A DNA stretch of 64,000 nucleotides from CAWBUW01 sp963792075 (GCA_963792075.1 CAWBUW010000012.1:682001-746000); one strand, 5' to 3'; shown: positions 51,948 to 60,897, counted from the stretch's first letter. The notes: a model not told the origin generated them from the sequence alone. Program-made: numbers and translations.

Positions 51948-51994
51948 TTGGGGGTACAGCACGCTGCGCTTTACGCAGCGTGCTGTACCCCCAA
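51948..51994 (-). repeat. Long perfect palindrome (copy H)
   Basis: 21-bp perfect stem, arms 51948-51968 and 51974-51994, loop of five. Five bases after the end of the upstream lipoprotein gene and 17 bases ahead of the M23 promoter. No T-run. Same core as the palindrome at 22045 with three compensated differences. Confidence 0.85.
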
Positions 51995-51999
51995 ATCTC

Positions 52000-53316
52000 C
52001 TATTTGACCGACAGGTCAGAGGCGGCTTTCTCTGCGGCTTGCTGCGGGGTCTGTTGGTGGGCCAGCACATCCAGGGTTGCCTGCTTCAGTACCGGACCCA
52101 ACGCCGACATCACATCTGCGGGGGGATAGGGGTGTGCGGCAGTCGCAAGCTGTTCGACCAGTTGGCGCGATTCGGGCTGCGGCCAATCCTGCATCGCTGC
52201 AGAACGGGTCGGCAAGTAACCGGCAGCAGCAGCCCACTGGACCAGGAAAGAACTATCTACCAGGTATTCGGCCAGTTGGGCGCTCAAACTCTGCCGGGTT
52301 GGCTGCGTGGTGGGCAGCGCCCAGACCCAGCCTGTAGCCAGCGTGAAACCAGTCTGGTCAGGGGCCGGCAGCAGCGCCGCTTTGACCTTGCCTGGTTCAT
52401 TTGCAGCCAGGGGCAGGTAGAGCGACGACCAGCTCAGCGTTTGGTTCACTTGATGTTGGGTAAAAGCTTCCCAGGCCTGATTGGCAGTTTCGTACTGCAC
52501 CAGCCAATAAGGCAAACTGCCGGCATCTTCGGCCTGGGCAAAGAAATCCAGCACGGGAGCAAGATAGGTCGGGTCCAGGGTTGGACGCCCCTGCGCATCC
52601 TGGATTGCACCGCCGGAAGCCAGGTAAAGGCTGAGTGGGAAAAGCGCCTGCGGGTCAGAGGCCGGGAAAGCGAGCGTCCCGCTGATGGCAGTCGTTTCGC
52701 CCCAGGTCAGCGGCGGTTCCAGGGTGCTGCCCGGGTGATACGCGAGGAGCAGGGCATCGCCCGCAAAAGGCAGCCCAAAGGTGCTGTTCTGCAGATGGCC
52801 CAGTTCGTTGGCGTACGGATACCAATCGGCAGCAAGCTGGACACGCGTGAGTTCATCAAAAGGACGCAGCAGGCCCTTGAGTGCAGCCGTCTCCATCATG
52901 GGTCGAGGCAAAGCGACCAGGTCCGGCAGCGCCAGCGGCGCCGCGGCAGAGGCCGTGGAGAGCGAATCGAGCAGACCACCCACCCCATCCAATGCCTTGA
53001 GCCGGATTCCCAGGCGCACATCCGGGTGCAGCACCAGGAAAGACTGCAGGCGCTCATAGAGCAGGCGGCTCGCAGGGGCACTCGCGGCGGGGTCGAATTC
53101 CGGCGGCAGCCAGATTACGAGCGTTACGGTCGCCTGCGGCGTTTCCACTGGGCCGGGTGTTTGCGCCTGGCCGGGCGTGGCCTCGACCCATAGCGTGGGT
53201 GTCTGCGTGGGGACCTCGGTCCGCGCAGCGCCCGGCAGGTCAATGGGCAAAAGGCTGCAACCCGCCAGGGAAAGGGCCCACAGCCCCAAAGCCAGGCAAA
53301 AAACAAGTGTTCGCAT
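52000..53316 (-). CDS. Extracellular solute-binding-type lipoprotein
   Basis: 438 residues from the ATG at 53316, chosen because a lipoprotein signal with lipobox LAGC (Cys20) begins there; the longer frame back to 53532 would overlap the M42 gene. A Pro/Thr linker (residues about 28-58) precedes the sugar-binding-protein-like domain (VTLVIWLPPEFDP, GLPFAGDALLLAYHPG, TLSWSSLYLPLAANEPGKV). It resembles the 49014 gene in layout. No clear Shine-Dalgarno. No transporter partner in the window. Confidence 0.78.
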   Translation of the reverse strand: MRTLVFCLALGLWALSLAGCSLLPIDLPGAARTEVPTQTPTLWVEATPGQAQTPGPVETPQATVTLVIWLPPEFDPAASAPASRLLYERLQSFLVLHPDVRLGIRLKALDGVGGLLDSLSTASAAAPLALPDLVALPRPMMETAALKGLLRPFDELTRVQLAADWYPYANELGHLQNSTFGLPFAGDALLLAYHPGSTLEPPLTWGETTAISGTLAFPASDPQALFPLSLYLASGGAIQDAQGRPTLDPTYLAPVLDFFAQAEDAGSLPYWLVQYETANQAWEAFTQHQVNQTLSWSSLYLPLAANEPGKVKAALLPAPDQTGFTLATGWVWALPTTQPTRQSLSAQLAEYLVDSSFLVQWAAAAGYLPTRSAAMQDWPQPESRQLVEQLATAAHPYPPADVMSALGPVLKQATLDVLAHQQTPQQAAEKAASDLSVK

Positions 53317-53411
53317 CCGGCAGTGCCAGACACGAACACGGCCAGGTTTCACAATTTGAAATTCAGGGCGGAGCATGACCAGACCCGCAAGGAGGATAGC
53401 TCGCCGCGGGG

Positions 53412-54410
53412 CTACTCCCACTCTAACGGCAGGCGGAGCATCTCGACCAGCAGGCGCACGCCGTTCTGCACGTCGCGCAGGTCTACCATTTCCGACGGCG
53501 AGTGGATGTAACGGCAGGGGATGGACAGGCAACCTGTAGGGACACCGGCGCGGCTGATCTGGATGGCGCGCGCATCCGTAGTTCCAAACTCAAGCACCTC
53601 CAGTTGGTAGGGCAGATGAGCTTTTTCAGCCGTCTGGGTCATCCAGGAGATGATGCGCGGGTCTGAGAGCATGCCGCCATCGCGCACTTTGACCGCGGGG
53701 CCTTTGCCCAACGCAACCGCCATTTTGAATCCTTTAGGAGTGTCGCCAGAACCGGTCACATCGACGGCAACGGCGAGCTCAGGGTCAATCCCATAAGCAG
53801 CGGTGGTAGCGCCGCGCGTGCCTACTTCTTCCTGCGTGCTGAAGACAAAATAAACTTCGTGGGGGGTGGCCTTGAGCGCGCGCAGCGTCTCGATCAGCAC
53901 AGCCACGCTGATGCGGTCATCCATCGCTTTCGAGACCAGCTTGTCGCCCAGGTCTTCGAAGCCGCGGTCAAAAGCGGCAATATCGCCAACATGGACCGGG
54001 CTGTCTTTGCGGCTGGTTGCACCCACATCGATGTACATCTGGTCGAGGGAGGGGATTTTGCTGCGGTCCTCGGTGCGCTCCGCATAGATCACGCCCACCT
54101 GGCCATTGAGGAAGCGGACGCGCCCGCCGATGCAGTGCATCGGGTACACGCCGCCGATGCCAGTAAAGCGCAGGTAGCCGTTTTCTTCAATGTGGGTGAC
54201 GATCACGCCGATCTCGTCCATGTGCGCAGAGAGCATGATCTTATGCCCTCCTTTGCCAACCTTTCCCTTGCGGACGATCAGGTTCCCCAGCGCATCGACG
54301 CGAATTTCATCCGCCAGGGGCTCGACTTCGGCGCGCACCACGGAGCGAATCTGAGCTTCATAACCGGAAGGGCCAGTGGTTTCAACCAGTTTCTGGATCA
54401 ATTTTTTCAT
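53412..54410 (-). CDS. M42-family aminopeptidase, tandem copy 1
   Basis: 332 residues from the ATG at 54410 with GAGGAG eight bases upstream. Metal and catalytic motifs: SAHMDEIGVIV, AMDDRISVAVL, STQEEVGTRGA, VDVTGSGDTPKG and IHSPSEMVDLRDV. Structure as in glutamyl aminopeptidase/endoglucanase-type M42 enzymes that form dodecameric shells. The gene is followed by the lipoprotein gene and preceded by two more M42 genes on the same strand. Confidence 0.93.
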   Translation of the reverse strand: MKKLIQKLVETTGPSGYEAQIRSVVRAEVEPLADEIRVDALGNLIVRKGKVGKGGHKIMLSAHMDEIGVIVTHIEENGYLRFTGIGGVYPMHCIGGRVRFLNGQVGVIYAERTEDRSKIPSLDQMYIDVGATSRKDSPVHVGDIAAFDRGFEDLGDKLVSKAMDDRISVAVLIETLRALKATPHEVYFVFSTQEEVGTRGATTAAYGIDPELAVAVDVTGSGDTPKGFKMAVALGKGPAVKVRDGGMLSDPRIISWMTQTAEKAHLPYQLEVLEFGTTDARAIQISRAGVPTGCLSIPCRYIHSPSEMVDLRDVQNGVRLLVEMLRLPLEWE

Positions 54411-54478
54411 GCAATAACTCCTCAACTCGTTCCTTTGCGGGCAGCGGGGCTTGTGCGCGCCACCTGGAAAAATTTAGA

Positions 54479-55583
54479 TCAAAGTTCTGCCGCAAGCAGA
54501 CCGGCGGGCAAACGCACCAGGGCTGCGTGGAGCAGCGCCAGCGTGTTCTGCCAGTCGTCCATGCGGGAAATCAACAGCGGAGTGTGGGCATAACGCCCGG
54601 GGACCGACACAGATACCGAGGGGATGCCCGAAAGCTGCTTGTGGATCGCGGCAGCATCCGTGCCGCCGCCGCCCGGCTGCCGTACCTGGCAAGGGATATG
54701 CAGCTCTTCAGCGGTTTGCAGCAGGTGGCGCACCAGGCGTGGGTCAGACAGGGTGCCTGCATCAGCAACGTAAATCGCCGGGCCAGCGCCCAGGCGCGTG
54801 TTGTACTGAGTGTTTTCCGCTTCGTCCCACGTGGGCAGGTCATGGGCCGGTGTCGAGTTCGACTGCAAACGCCAGGTCTGGCTTGAAATAATACGCCGCC
54901 ACGCGAGCGCCACGCGACCCGATTTCTTCCTGCACGGTGAAGGCCAGCAAGAGATCCACATTTTCGGGGGCGTTCTTGAGCAGTTGGATCAGGGTAGCCA
55001 CGCCGATCCGGTCATCGATGGCTTTACCGCGCAGGCTGGGGCCCAGGCGGCTAAACGTGGAGGCAAAGATCGCTCGATCACCCGGCTTTACTTTGGCGCC
55101 CCCCAGGCCGACATCCATGCGCAGCGTATCCAGCGTGATCGGACTCTTCAGCTCTTCCGGGCGGGCGAGGTGGATCGCCTTGGCGCCAATGACACCGGGT
55201 ACGTGCTCTGCGCCAATCCACACAGCCTTGCCCACCAGGATGCGGGGATCGATGCCCCCCACGGTCTCGAAGCGATAGATGCCATCGCCCTCATCGTGGG
55301 TAATCATAAAGCCGACTTCGTCCATGTGGGAAGCGAGCATCACACGCAGGCGGGCGCCGCCAGCAGGGGATTGTTTGCCCCGCCGGGTAACGAGGACGTT
55401 GCCCAGGGCATCTACCTTGACCTCATCGGCGAGGGGGCGGACCTCCTCCAAAACGATCTTGCGCACTTCGCCTTCGTCGCCCGAGACGCCGCTGGCATTG
55501 CAGAGACGTTCAAGCAGTTTAACCTGGGCAGCAGCGATACGAGGCGGGCGGTAAGCAGGGGTTTCTTGCGGCATTTTACTCAT
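54479..55583 (-). pseudogene. M42-family aminopeptidase, tandem copy 2, frameshifted
   Basis: Frame 1 (from 55583) gives 247 residues with SHMDEVGFMI, KAIDDRIGVATL and TVQEEIGSRGARVA and stops at 54840-54842 (TGA) just after AFAVEL. Another frame (+1) carries the rest to 54479, including TLSDPRLVRHLLQTAEELH, GGGTDAAAIHKQLSGIPSVSV and GRYAHTPLLISRMDDW. Skipping one base around 54842-54860 restores a normal 365-residue enzyme. The last ligands are therefore present but out of frame. A sequencing error is possible, as the rest looks intact. Overlaps copy 3 by eight bases. Confidence 0.85.
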
Positions 55584-56637
55584 CCCATTTCATTTGATCT
55601 ATAAAACCTGCATCCAGGCCGGCGATCAACTCGGCAATGAGGCGCGCGGTGCGTTGGATATCTTTGAGCGAAACCACCTCGACCGGGGTGTGCATGTAGC
55701 GCAGCGGGATGCTGATCACGGTGCAGGGAATGCCTTCGGCAACCGTCTGGATGGCATAGGCATCCGTGCCGGAATGGCGAGGCATGACATCAATCGAGTA
55801 AGGGATTTCCAGGCGCTCGGCGACCGTTTTAGCCGCTTTGAAGAGCGCCGGGTGGATGTTCGGACCCCAGCCGATGGCCGGGCCCTTCCCCAGGGGATAG
55901 GTCTTGTGCGCGGGCGCGCCCGGGCTGGAAGCATGGGTGACGTCGATCACGATGGCAAAAGAGGGCTGCAGTTGGAATGCCGAGGTGATGGCGCCGCCAA
56001 AGGTTTCTTCTTCTTGCGAAGAGGCAACCGCCCATACGTCCCAGATATGCGGGCGTGTCTGGAGCAGGTCCAGCGCCAGCGTGAGCGCGGCGACCGAAGC
56101 GCGGTTATCCAGCGAATGCCCGGCCATGGTTTCGCCCGCCAGGTCGAGCGGCGGCTGGGCATAGGAGATCACGTCCCCCACCCGGACCAGGCGCTCAACC
56201 TCACGCGGCAGCAAGCCGGTATCGATCAAGAGATTCTCCCGGGGTACGGCGTTCTCACGCACGCTCGGCGGGAGCAGGGACGCCCGCGGCTGTGTGATCA
56301 CGCCGGGTAAAGCCTGGCGACCGTAGACGGTAACCGCCTGACCGGGGAGGACGCGTGGGTCCAGCCCGCCAATCTCGGTGAAGCGGATGAAGCCATCCAC
56401 GATCTGAGTGACCATCATACCGATGGCATCCATGTGGGTGGCGAGGAGCACGCTCGGGCGTGGCGGCGTCCCACTGCCGCAGCGCAGGCCGTGCAGGCTG
56501 CCCATACGGCTGACGCTCAGCTCGTGGGTGAGCGGTTTCCAGGCTTCGGCAATGATTTCCCGGATCGGGGCTTCGTAGCCGGAAAGGCCTGGAGCAGAGA
56601 TCATTTTTTTAAGCAAAGGAGCGAGTTCTACAGTCAT
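55576..56637 (-). CDS. M42-family aminopeptidase, tandem copy 3
   Basis: 353 residues. Metal and catalytic motifs: ATHMDAIGMMV, SLDNRASVAAL, SSQEEETFGGA, VIDVTHASSPG and RYMHTPVEVVSLKD. ATG preceded by GAAACCAGGG, no strong Shine-Dalgarno. Three M42 paralogues lie head to tail (53412-56637) and could form mixed shells or act on different N-terminal residues, which is inference. One more copy is at 22593. Confidence 0.92.
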   Translation of the reverse strand: MTVELAPLLKKMISAPGLSGYEAPIREIIAEAWKPLTHELSVSRMGSLHGLRCGSGTPPRPSVLLATHMDAIGMMVTQIVDGFIRFTEIGGLDPRVLPGQAVTVYGRQALPGVITQPRASLLPPSVRENAVPRENLLIDTGLLPREVERLVRVGDVISYAQPPLDLAGETMAGHSLDNRASVAALTLALDLLQTRPHIWDVWAVASSQEEETFGGAITSAFQLQPSFAIVIDVTHASSPGAPAHKTYPLGKGPAIGWGPNIHPALFKAAKTVAERLEIPYSIDVMPRHSGTDAYAIQTVAEGIPCTVISIPLRYMHTPVEVVSLKDIQRTARLIAELIAGLDAGFIDQMKWDE

Positions 56638-56655
56638 CAGTGTTCCCTGGTTTCA

Positions 56656-57129
56656 TCAAGGGTTAGGGTTAAGTGACGCCGGAGTATCCGATGGTAGAGG
56701 CTCCGGGGTAGGCGATTCGGTTGGTTGAAGCGTGCGCGTGGGCACTAGGGTGTCCGTGGGCACAGGCGTAATCGTCGCGGTAGGTGTCACAGAGGCAGTG
56801 GCGGAGGCAGTCGGCGTCAGGCTCACCGTAGGTGAAGCGGTCTCCGTCGGCGTGGCGGAGGGCAGGCTTTCCGGTGAGGCGGTAACGAAACCAGCCAGCG
56901 TGGGTGAGGCCAGGGGGGGAATCGTGGGGAATCCCGGCAGAGGCAGGCCGGTTTTGGCTGCGGTCGGGGGCAGGGTCGACAGGACAGGCGGGACGGGCGT
57001 AGGTACACGCCGGTCAGGCGCAAAATAAGCGGCCAACAATCCCAGACAATAACACGGCAGAGTTGCCAGGATGATCAATCCCAACCACAAGCGCAGGCGC
57101 TCACGCGACAGAGGCGATGAAGTCAACAT
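56656..57129 (-). CDS. Membrane-anchored Thr/Pro/Ser-rich protein
   Basis: 157 residues. A basic start and a membrane helix at about 15-36 (with two cysteines, CYC) are followed by an almost uninterrupted Thr/Pro/Ser/Ala-rich stretch (for example TASPTVSLTPTASATASVT) reaching the C-terminus. Fits a surface stalk or O-glycosylated spacer. No folded domain. Found upstream of the M42 genes on the same strand; the role is unknown. Confidence 0.65.
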   Translation of the reverse strand: MLTSSPLSRERLRLWLGLIILATLPCYCLGLLAAYFAPDRRVPTPVPPVLSTLPPTAAKTGLPLPGFPTIPPLASPTLAGFVTASPESLPSATPTETASPTVSLTPTASATASVTPTATITPVPTDTLVPTRTLQPTESPTPEPLPSDTPASLNPNP

Positions 57130-57216
57130 GTTAATCCAGGGCGATTACGTATAGGCGAATGATACCATGATTCGACATTCTTAAGGTATCATCCATTGGA
57201 TGTGGCTCGATGATTC

Positions 57217-57257
57217 TGGGGTATGTGCGGGCGGCAAAACCGCCCGCACATACCCCA
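57217..57257 (+). repeat. Long perfect palindrome (copy I)
   Basis: 18-bp perfect stem, arms 57217-57234 and 57240-57257, loop CAAAA. 26 bases before the ATG of the PIG-L gene in a divergent intergenic region; no T-run. Shares GGTATGTG with the palindrome at 34603. Confidence 0.85.
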
Positions 57258-57283
57258 ATCCCCGACTTTGAGAAAGCTCTGGT

Positions 57284-58033
57284 ATGTGGCTCTATCTTTC
57301 ACCCCATTTTGACGATATCGCCCTCTCATGCGGCGGGTTGGCCTGGATGCAGGCCCAGGGCGGAGAACAGGTGGCAGTCTGGACGATCTGCGGCGGAGAG
57401 CCGGACCCAAGCCAGCCCTATTCCGCCTTTGCGCAGTTGCTGCACGCCCGTTGGAAAAGCGGGCCTGAAGCAGTGAAGGTGCGGCAGGCAGAAGATATCG
57501 CCTCCTGCCAAGCGATGGGCGCGAGCTGGCGGCATTTCCCCCTGCCCGACTGCATCTACCGCACCGGCCGCGGAGGGCAGCACCTGTACCCCTCCGAAGA
57601 GTTGCTTTGGGGACCGCTGAGCGAAGAGGAAGGGCCGTTGGTCCGGTCCCTGGCGCAGGTACTCCGGGAGGAAGTCCCGTCCAGAGCGCAGGTCGTCTGC
57701 CCGCTGACACTGGGTGACCACGTCGACCACAAGCTGGTGCGCGCCGCAGCCGAGCAGTCCGGGCGAAAGCCGTGGTATTACGCCGATTACCCCTATGCCG
57801 GCAAGCCCGAGGGACAGCAGCGCCTGGCAGCTCTGCTCGAAGCGGGTTGGGAAGCGTTGCCCTTTGCGGTCAGCCGGGGAGGGCTGGCAGCCTGGCAGGC
57901 CGCCGTCTCAGCGCACCGCTCGCAGATCAGCACCTTCTGGCCCACCCTGGAGGAGATGGCGCACAGCATGGAGTTATACTGGCATGAGCAAGGGGACGGG
58001 GTAATACTGCTGCACCAGGATCAGGCCGTATAG
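57284..58033 (+). CDS. PIG-L/LmbE-family deacetylase
   Basis: 249 residues. Zinc site PHFDD (His8, Asp10, Asp11) and HVDH about 135 residues later are intact. The family removes acetyl groups from N-acetylglucosamine-type sugars. Sequence around CGGEPDPSQPYS suggests an enzyme of the uncharacterised branch rather than mycothiol or bacillithiol enzymes. Cytoplasmic. The next gene starts 155 bases later with its own promoter. Confidence 0.86.
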   Translation: MWLYLSPHFDDIALSCGGLAWMQAQGGEQVAVWTICGGEPDPSQPYSAFAQLLHARWKSGPEAVKVRQAEDIASCQAMGASWRHFPLPDCIYRTGRGGQHLYPSEELLWGPLSEEEGPLVRSLAQVLREEVPSRAQVVCPLTLGDHVDHKLVRAAAEQSGRKPWYYADYPYAGKPEGQQRLAALLEAGWEALPFAVSRGGLAAWQAAVSAHRSQISTFWPTLEEMAHSMELYWHEQGDGVILLHQDQAV

Positions 58034-58123
58034 ATGTTCTGTGACCACATGCAGCAGTTTCGATTCACCTCAGCCCGAGAACGATCCAACCCAACTCAAC
58101 CATTTTGTTGCTGCGTTTTTCGC

Positions 58124-58153
58124 TTGCGGTGGTTGGCTTTTTGGATATACAAT
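58124..58153 (+). promoter_or_regulatory. Predicted promoter of the LuxR-type gene
   Basis: TTGCGG, 16-base spacer, TATACA (or 18 bases to TACAAT). Confidence 0.4.
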
Positions 58154-58188
58154 CTATTCGATTGAGAAGTTACGAATACAGTTCGAAA

Positions 58189-58776
58189 ATGGCGAATTAC
58201 GAAATTACTGTCTCGGTTGGTGGCGGTCATGAACTGGACCGGGCCGGGCTGGCGGCGTTGATCGCCAGTCTGCCAGGCCTGCGCGTCATTCCATTTACCG
58301 AGACTCATCCTCCGCAGGTTTTGGTTTGGAAATCAAATACAGGCGCAGATGAATTGCCATCTGTCAGGTCCGATACAGCCATTTTGCTTCTAACCGAAGA
58401 GGCGGAGTATGAGTCGCTTCCGGAAACGGTAGCAGGCCTCTTGTCCAGGGATGAACCGCCGGCTGCGCTCAGTATTGCTATTCGCCAGGTGGCGCGCGGC
58501 GAACAGTATCTCAGTCCCGCGCTGGCCGCTGCGATTATAAAAAAGCGCCAGGCAAGATCGGTCCTCACAGAATCTCAGAAATCAACAATTGGCCTATTGA
58601 CTGACCGCGAACATGAAATCCTCGAATTGCTGGCGCAAGGTTTGAGCAACAAGATGATTGCAGCACGGCTTTATCTGAGCGTCCGCACGGTGGAAGGCCA
58701 CCTGGCTAACATTTATGCGCGGCTGGGCGTGCACTCGCGTACCGAAGCTATGCTGATCGCTGTAAAAATCAGGTAA
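58189..58776 (+). CDS. LuxR/GerE-type regulator with degenerate receiver-like domain
   Basis: 195 residues from the ATG at 58189; the frame extends 28 codons upstream but that part overlaps the promoter. C-terminal helix-turn-helix LTDREHEILELLAQGLSNKMIAARLYLSVRTVEGHLANIYARLGVHSR (core at about 135-170) is a complete GerE domain. The N-terminal part resembles a response-regulator receiver in length but has no obvious phospho-acceptor Asp in the expected place, so activity may not depend on phosphorylation. Target unknown. Confidence 0.82.
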   Translation: MANYEITVSVGGGHELDRAGLAALIASLPGLRVIPFTETHPPQVLVWKSNTGADELPSVRSDTAILLLTEEAEYESLPETVAGLLSRDEPPAALSIAIRQVARGEQYLSPALAAAIIKKRQARSVLTESQKSTIGLLTDREHEILELLAQGLSNKMIAARLYLSVRTVEGHLANIYARLGVHSRTEAMLIAVKIR

Positions 58777-58844
58777 TTTTACTCGCTGCCTCCGAACGGC
58801 TTTGCCCTTATCATCCCCCAAACTTGGTGTTATCCTCTTTGAAA

Positions 58845-59459
58845 ATGAACTCTTCCCATAGAACCCGCCTTGCAATTCTTGGAACGATGTCCGATCTACA
58901 CAACCGGCCAATCGCTTATGACCTGGATTGCCTGCGCAAGATCGTCGCCGATCTTGCGCCTGACCTGCTGTGCGCCGAAATCACAATGGAAGCGTGGGAA
59001 CGCGAGGACTTCTCGCGAGCTTCTCTCGAAGTCCGCGATGCGCTGGCTCCGATCATTGCATCAACAGATATCGTTCTGATTCCGGTCGCGCCGACCCCGG
59101 AACAGTATGCCGATTTCACGCCAGACTCTGGCTGGAGTCGCCGCATCGTGCGAGCCTTCGACCGGCTTCTGCACTGGGGTCTGGTCCAGGCCGGCGATGT
59201 GAAAACCGTCAACGGGATGTGGTTTGGCGCATTCTGTCATAGCATTTGCTGGCTGACCGAATTGTTTTGGACGGCAAAAGATCGCGCGGCGTGGGAAAGG
59301 CAGAATAAGGAGTTGAGCGAGAATATCGTCCGCGCGGTCCAACGGGACAGCGGACGCCGTGTGCTGGTGGCCGTGCAGTGTCAGCGGCTGCATCGCTTGA
59401 TCCTGCTCCTGGACGCGCACAAGGATCTATTCCGGATCGTCGCTTATCAGAAGCTATAA
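58845..59459 (+). CDS. Unrecognised protein, TraB/TIKI-like?
   Basis: 204 residues from the ATG at 58845 (a TTG at 58824 is possible). Cytoplasmic, no membrane segments. The order of LAILGTMSDLHNRP and LLCAEITMEAWE, with an acidic pair after a hydrophobic strand, faintly resembles the TraB/ChaN/TIKI group, but I cannot place it firmly. Closed by the hairpin at 59471-59511. Confidence 0.5.
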   Translation: MNSSHRTRLAILGTMSDLHNRPIAYDLDCLRKIVADLAPDLLCAEITMEAWEREDFSRASLEVRDALAPIIASTDIVLIPVAPTPEQYADFTPDSGWSRRIVRAFDRLLHWGLVQAGDVKTVNGMWFGAFCHSICWLTELFWTAKDRAAWERQNKELSENIVRAVQRDSGRRVLVAVQCQRLHRLILLLDAHKDLFRIVAYQKL

Positions 59460-59470
59460 AACGATTTAAC

Positions 59471-59511
59471 TTGGAGCGTCTGGTGCAGTGTAACCGCAGC
59501 AGACGCTCCAA
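59471..59511 (+). repeat. 12-bp inverted repeat after the 58845 gene
   Basis: TTGGAGCGTCTG and CAGACGCTCCAA (perfect) around a 17-base loop, 11 bases after the stop. Flanking TTTAA/TTTAA extends the symmetry. No solid T-run, so terminator function is uncertain. Confidence 0.5.
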
Positions 59512-59624
59512 ATTTAACAAGTAATTTTACCCGCCTCTATTTAAGCCAATCGGCTCTCGTTCCTGGATAGGGCCTGTGCTATCCTGTATTTCAAAGAAGG
59601 AAGCACAGATGGCTGAATTAAGAT

Positions 59625-59957
59625 TTGATTGTCCACGGCAGCCCGCTGGAGCTGCGCTCAAACATACGCGCCGGGCAAATGATCGAGGCAGCCTGCCCTG
59701 AACCGCTGCGCGCCCTGCGCCGTGTCAAGGAAATGGAGGGTGTGACTGGCGCTGGTCTGTTCGGCGACCGCATCCACGTCCTGGTGAATGACGCGGTTCG
59801 CCTCACCCCCGAAATCCAGGCTGCCCTTGCCGCTGAAGCTCACACTGCCCCCCGTATTACACCGATCCCCTTTTCGCTCGAAGATTTGTTCGTGACGTTT
59901 ATTGAGATGGAAGAGAGCGGGAGGGCATCCGCTCAAATTCGGAGTGTATCGCCATGA
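59625..59957 (+). pseudogene. C-terminal remnant of an ABC transporter ATPase
   Basis: 110 codons open by TTG just after a stop codon. The peptide VHGSPLELRSN...GVTGAGLFGDRIHVLVND...PFSLEDLFVTFIEMEE matches the C-terminal tail that follows the nucleotide-binding domain in DrrA/CcmA-like ATPases (the 'G-P-x-E-L' and 'SLEDVFV' pattern). The ATPase domain itself is absent, and the preceding 150 bases show no such coding. Its stop overlaps the ATG of the next gene by four bases. Probably a deletion relic. Confidence 0.8.
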
Positions 59958-60343
59958 CGACTACGAAAGCGCTTATCGTTGGGTTGGTTGCAGCAATCGC
60001 AACGGTTGCTATCGCCTCGCTCCTTCCAAAACCGATGGCATTAGAACTTCTTTCCATCGTGTTGGGGGGTATAGCATTCGTTTATTTTGGTTTCGTATTG
60101 ATGGACGGGCGAAAACAAGAGATGTTTATCGAGTTCGGAAACATTGGTTTGACCATCGCCCTGGCCTTGCTTGGTTTGTGGGTAGCTCCCTATTGGCTTG
60201 CGGCCGGCTATCTTGCACACGGCCTGTGGGACGCGGTTCACCATTCAGGAGGTGTTCAGACGAAAATACCGCGCTGGTACATACCATTCTGCCTGCTCTT
60301 TGACTGGCTTGTGGCAGGCTTCATCATCATCTGGTGGCGGTAA
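59954..60343 (+). CDS. DUF6010-like membrane protein, copy 1
   Basis: 129 residues with four membrane segments. Ends in a conserved WYIPFCLLFDWLVAGFIIIWW block, with HxxxD-type polar residues (LAHGLWDAVHH) between spans 3 and 4. It is paralogous to the protein at 60940 (for example LAHGLWDAVHH vs FAHAAWDVITE, and WYIPFCLLFD vs WYVPVCVSYD). GGAG lies nine bases upstream. Function unknown. Confidence 0.7.
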   Translation: MTTTKALIVGLVAAIATVAIASLLPKPMALELLSIVLGGIAFVYFGFVLMDGRKQEMFIEFGNIGLTIALALLGLWVAPYWLAAGYLAHGLWDAVHHSGGVQTKIPRWYIPFCLLFDWLVAGFIIIWWR

Positions 60344-60411
60344 CCATCGCATTGTTCACCAGGAAACGTCGAATCCAATCCAGAACAATTGAACGTAAAG
60401 AAGGACATACC

Positions 60412-60852
60412 ATGACAGCCAAAAACAATAAATCTCTTGTTCGCCATTTTGTGGAGGAGGGGTTCAATAAGAGCAACCTGGCCGCCATAGATGAGTTGCT
60501 TGCTGACAACTTTATAGATCATAACCCGTTGCCTGGGTGGCCATTGGTGCCGCCCGGTCCGGCCGGTTTCAAACAGCTAGCAACCATGTTCCGCACCGCC
60601 TTCCCCGACCTGCGATACACAATTGAGGATATGATCACTGAAGACGACAAAGTCGTTATCCGTTACTCTGCGTGCGGTACCAACTCAGGCGAACTGGTGG
60701 GCATGCCCCCTTCAGGTGAACAAGTAGACGTCACGGGGTTCGATATGTTCCGCATTGTCAATGACAGGATCGTTGAATGGTGGCATTGCGATGATTATCT
60801 CAGTTTACTGCAACAATTAGGCATGCTCCCACGCTTAAATCACGAAGGATAA
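60412..60852 (+). CDS. SnoaL-like ester cyclase / NTF2-fold protein
   Basis: 146 residues from ATG 60412 with AAGGA eight bases upstream. The pattern FVEEGFNKSNLAAIDELLADNFIDHNP, the GFKQLATMFRTAFPDLRYTIEDMI stretch and the DVTGFDMFRIVNDRIVEWWHCDDYLSLLQQLG end are standard for the SnoaL-like polyketide-cyclase-related family. Small cytoplasmic protein; the ligand is unknown. Located between the two DUF6010-like paralogues. Confidence 0.85.
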   Translation: MTAKNNKSLVRHFVEEGFNKSNLAAIDELLADNFIDHNPLPGWPLVPPGPAGFKQLATMFRTAFPDLRYTIEDMITEDDKVVIRYSACGTNSGELVGMPPSGEQVDVTGFDMFRIVNDRIVEWWHCDDYLSLLQQLGMLPRLNHEG

Positions 60853-60863
60853 CAAGCTGTATA

Positions 60864-60878
60864 AGTATCTATCCGAAA
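60864..60878 (+). repeat. Short dispersed motif, copy 3 (AGTATCTATCCGAAA)
   Basis: Exact match with 34577-34591, here 19 bases ahead of the palindrome at 60898 in the leader of the second DUF6010-like gene. Confidence 0.5.
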
Positions 60879-60897
60879 AATCAGTAGAGATGTTTGT

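Noticed and set aside
52039..53193. A 384-codon plus-strand frame
   Set aside because: Shadow of the lipoprotein gene at 52000-53316, which has signal peptide and lipobox; the plus-strand product is Arg/Gln-rich low-complexity.
54840..54860. Programmed +1 frameshift in the M42 gene
   Set aside because: The TGA-C context fits weakly, but there is no Shine-Dalgarno-like stimulator or slippery run; mutation or sequence error is simpler.
59609..59705. Short frame starting ATGGCTGAATT ahead of the ABC remnant
   Set aside because: It ends after about 30 codons in a different frame from the recognisable ABC tail and has no conserved features.
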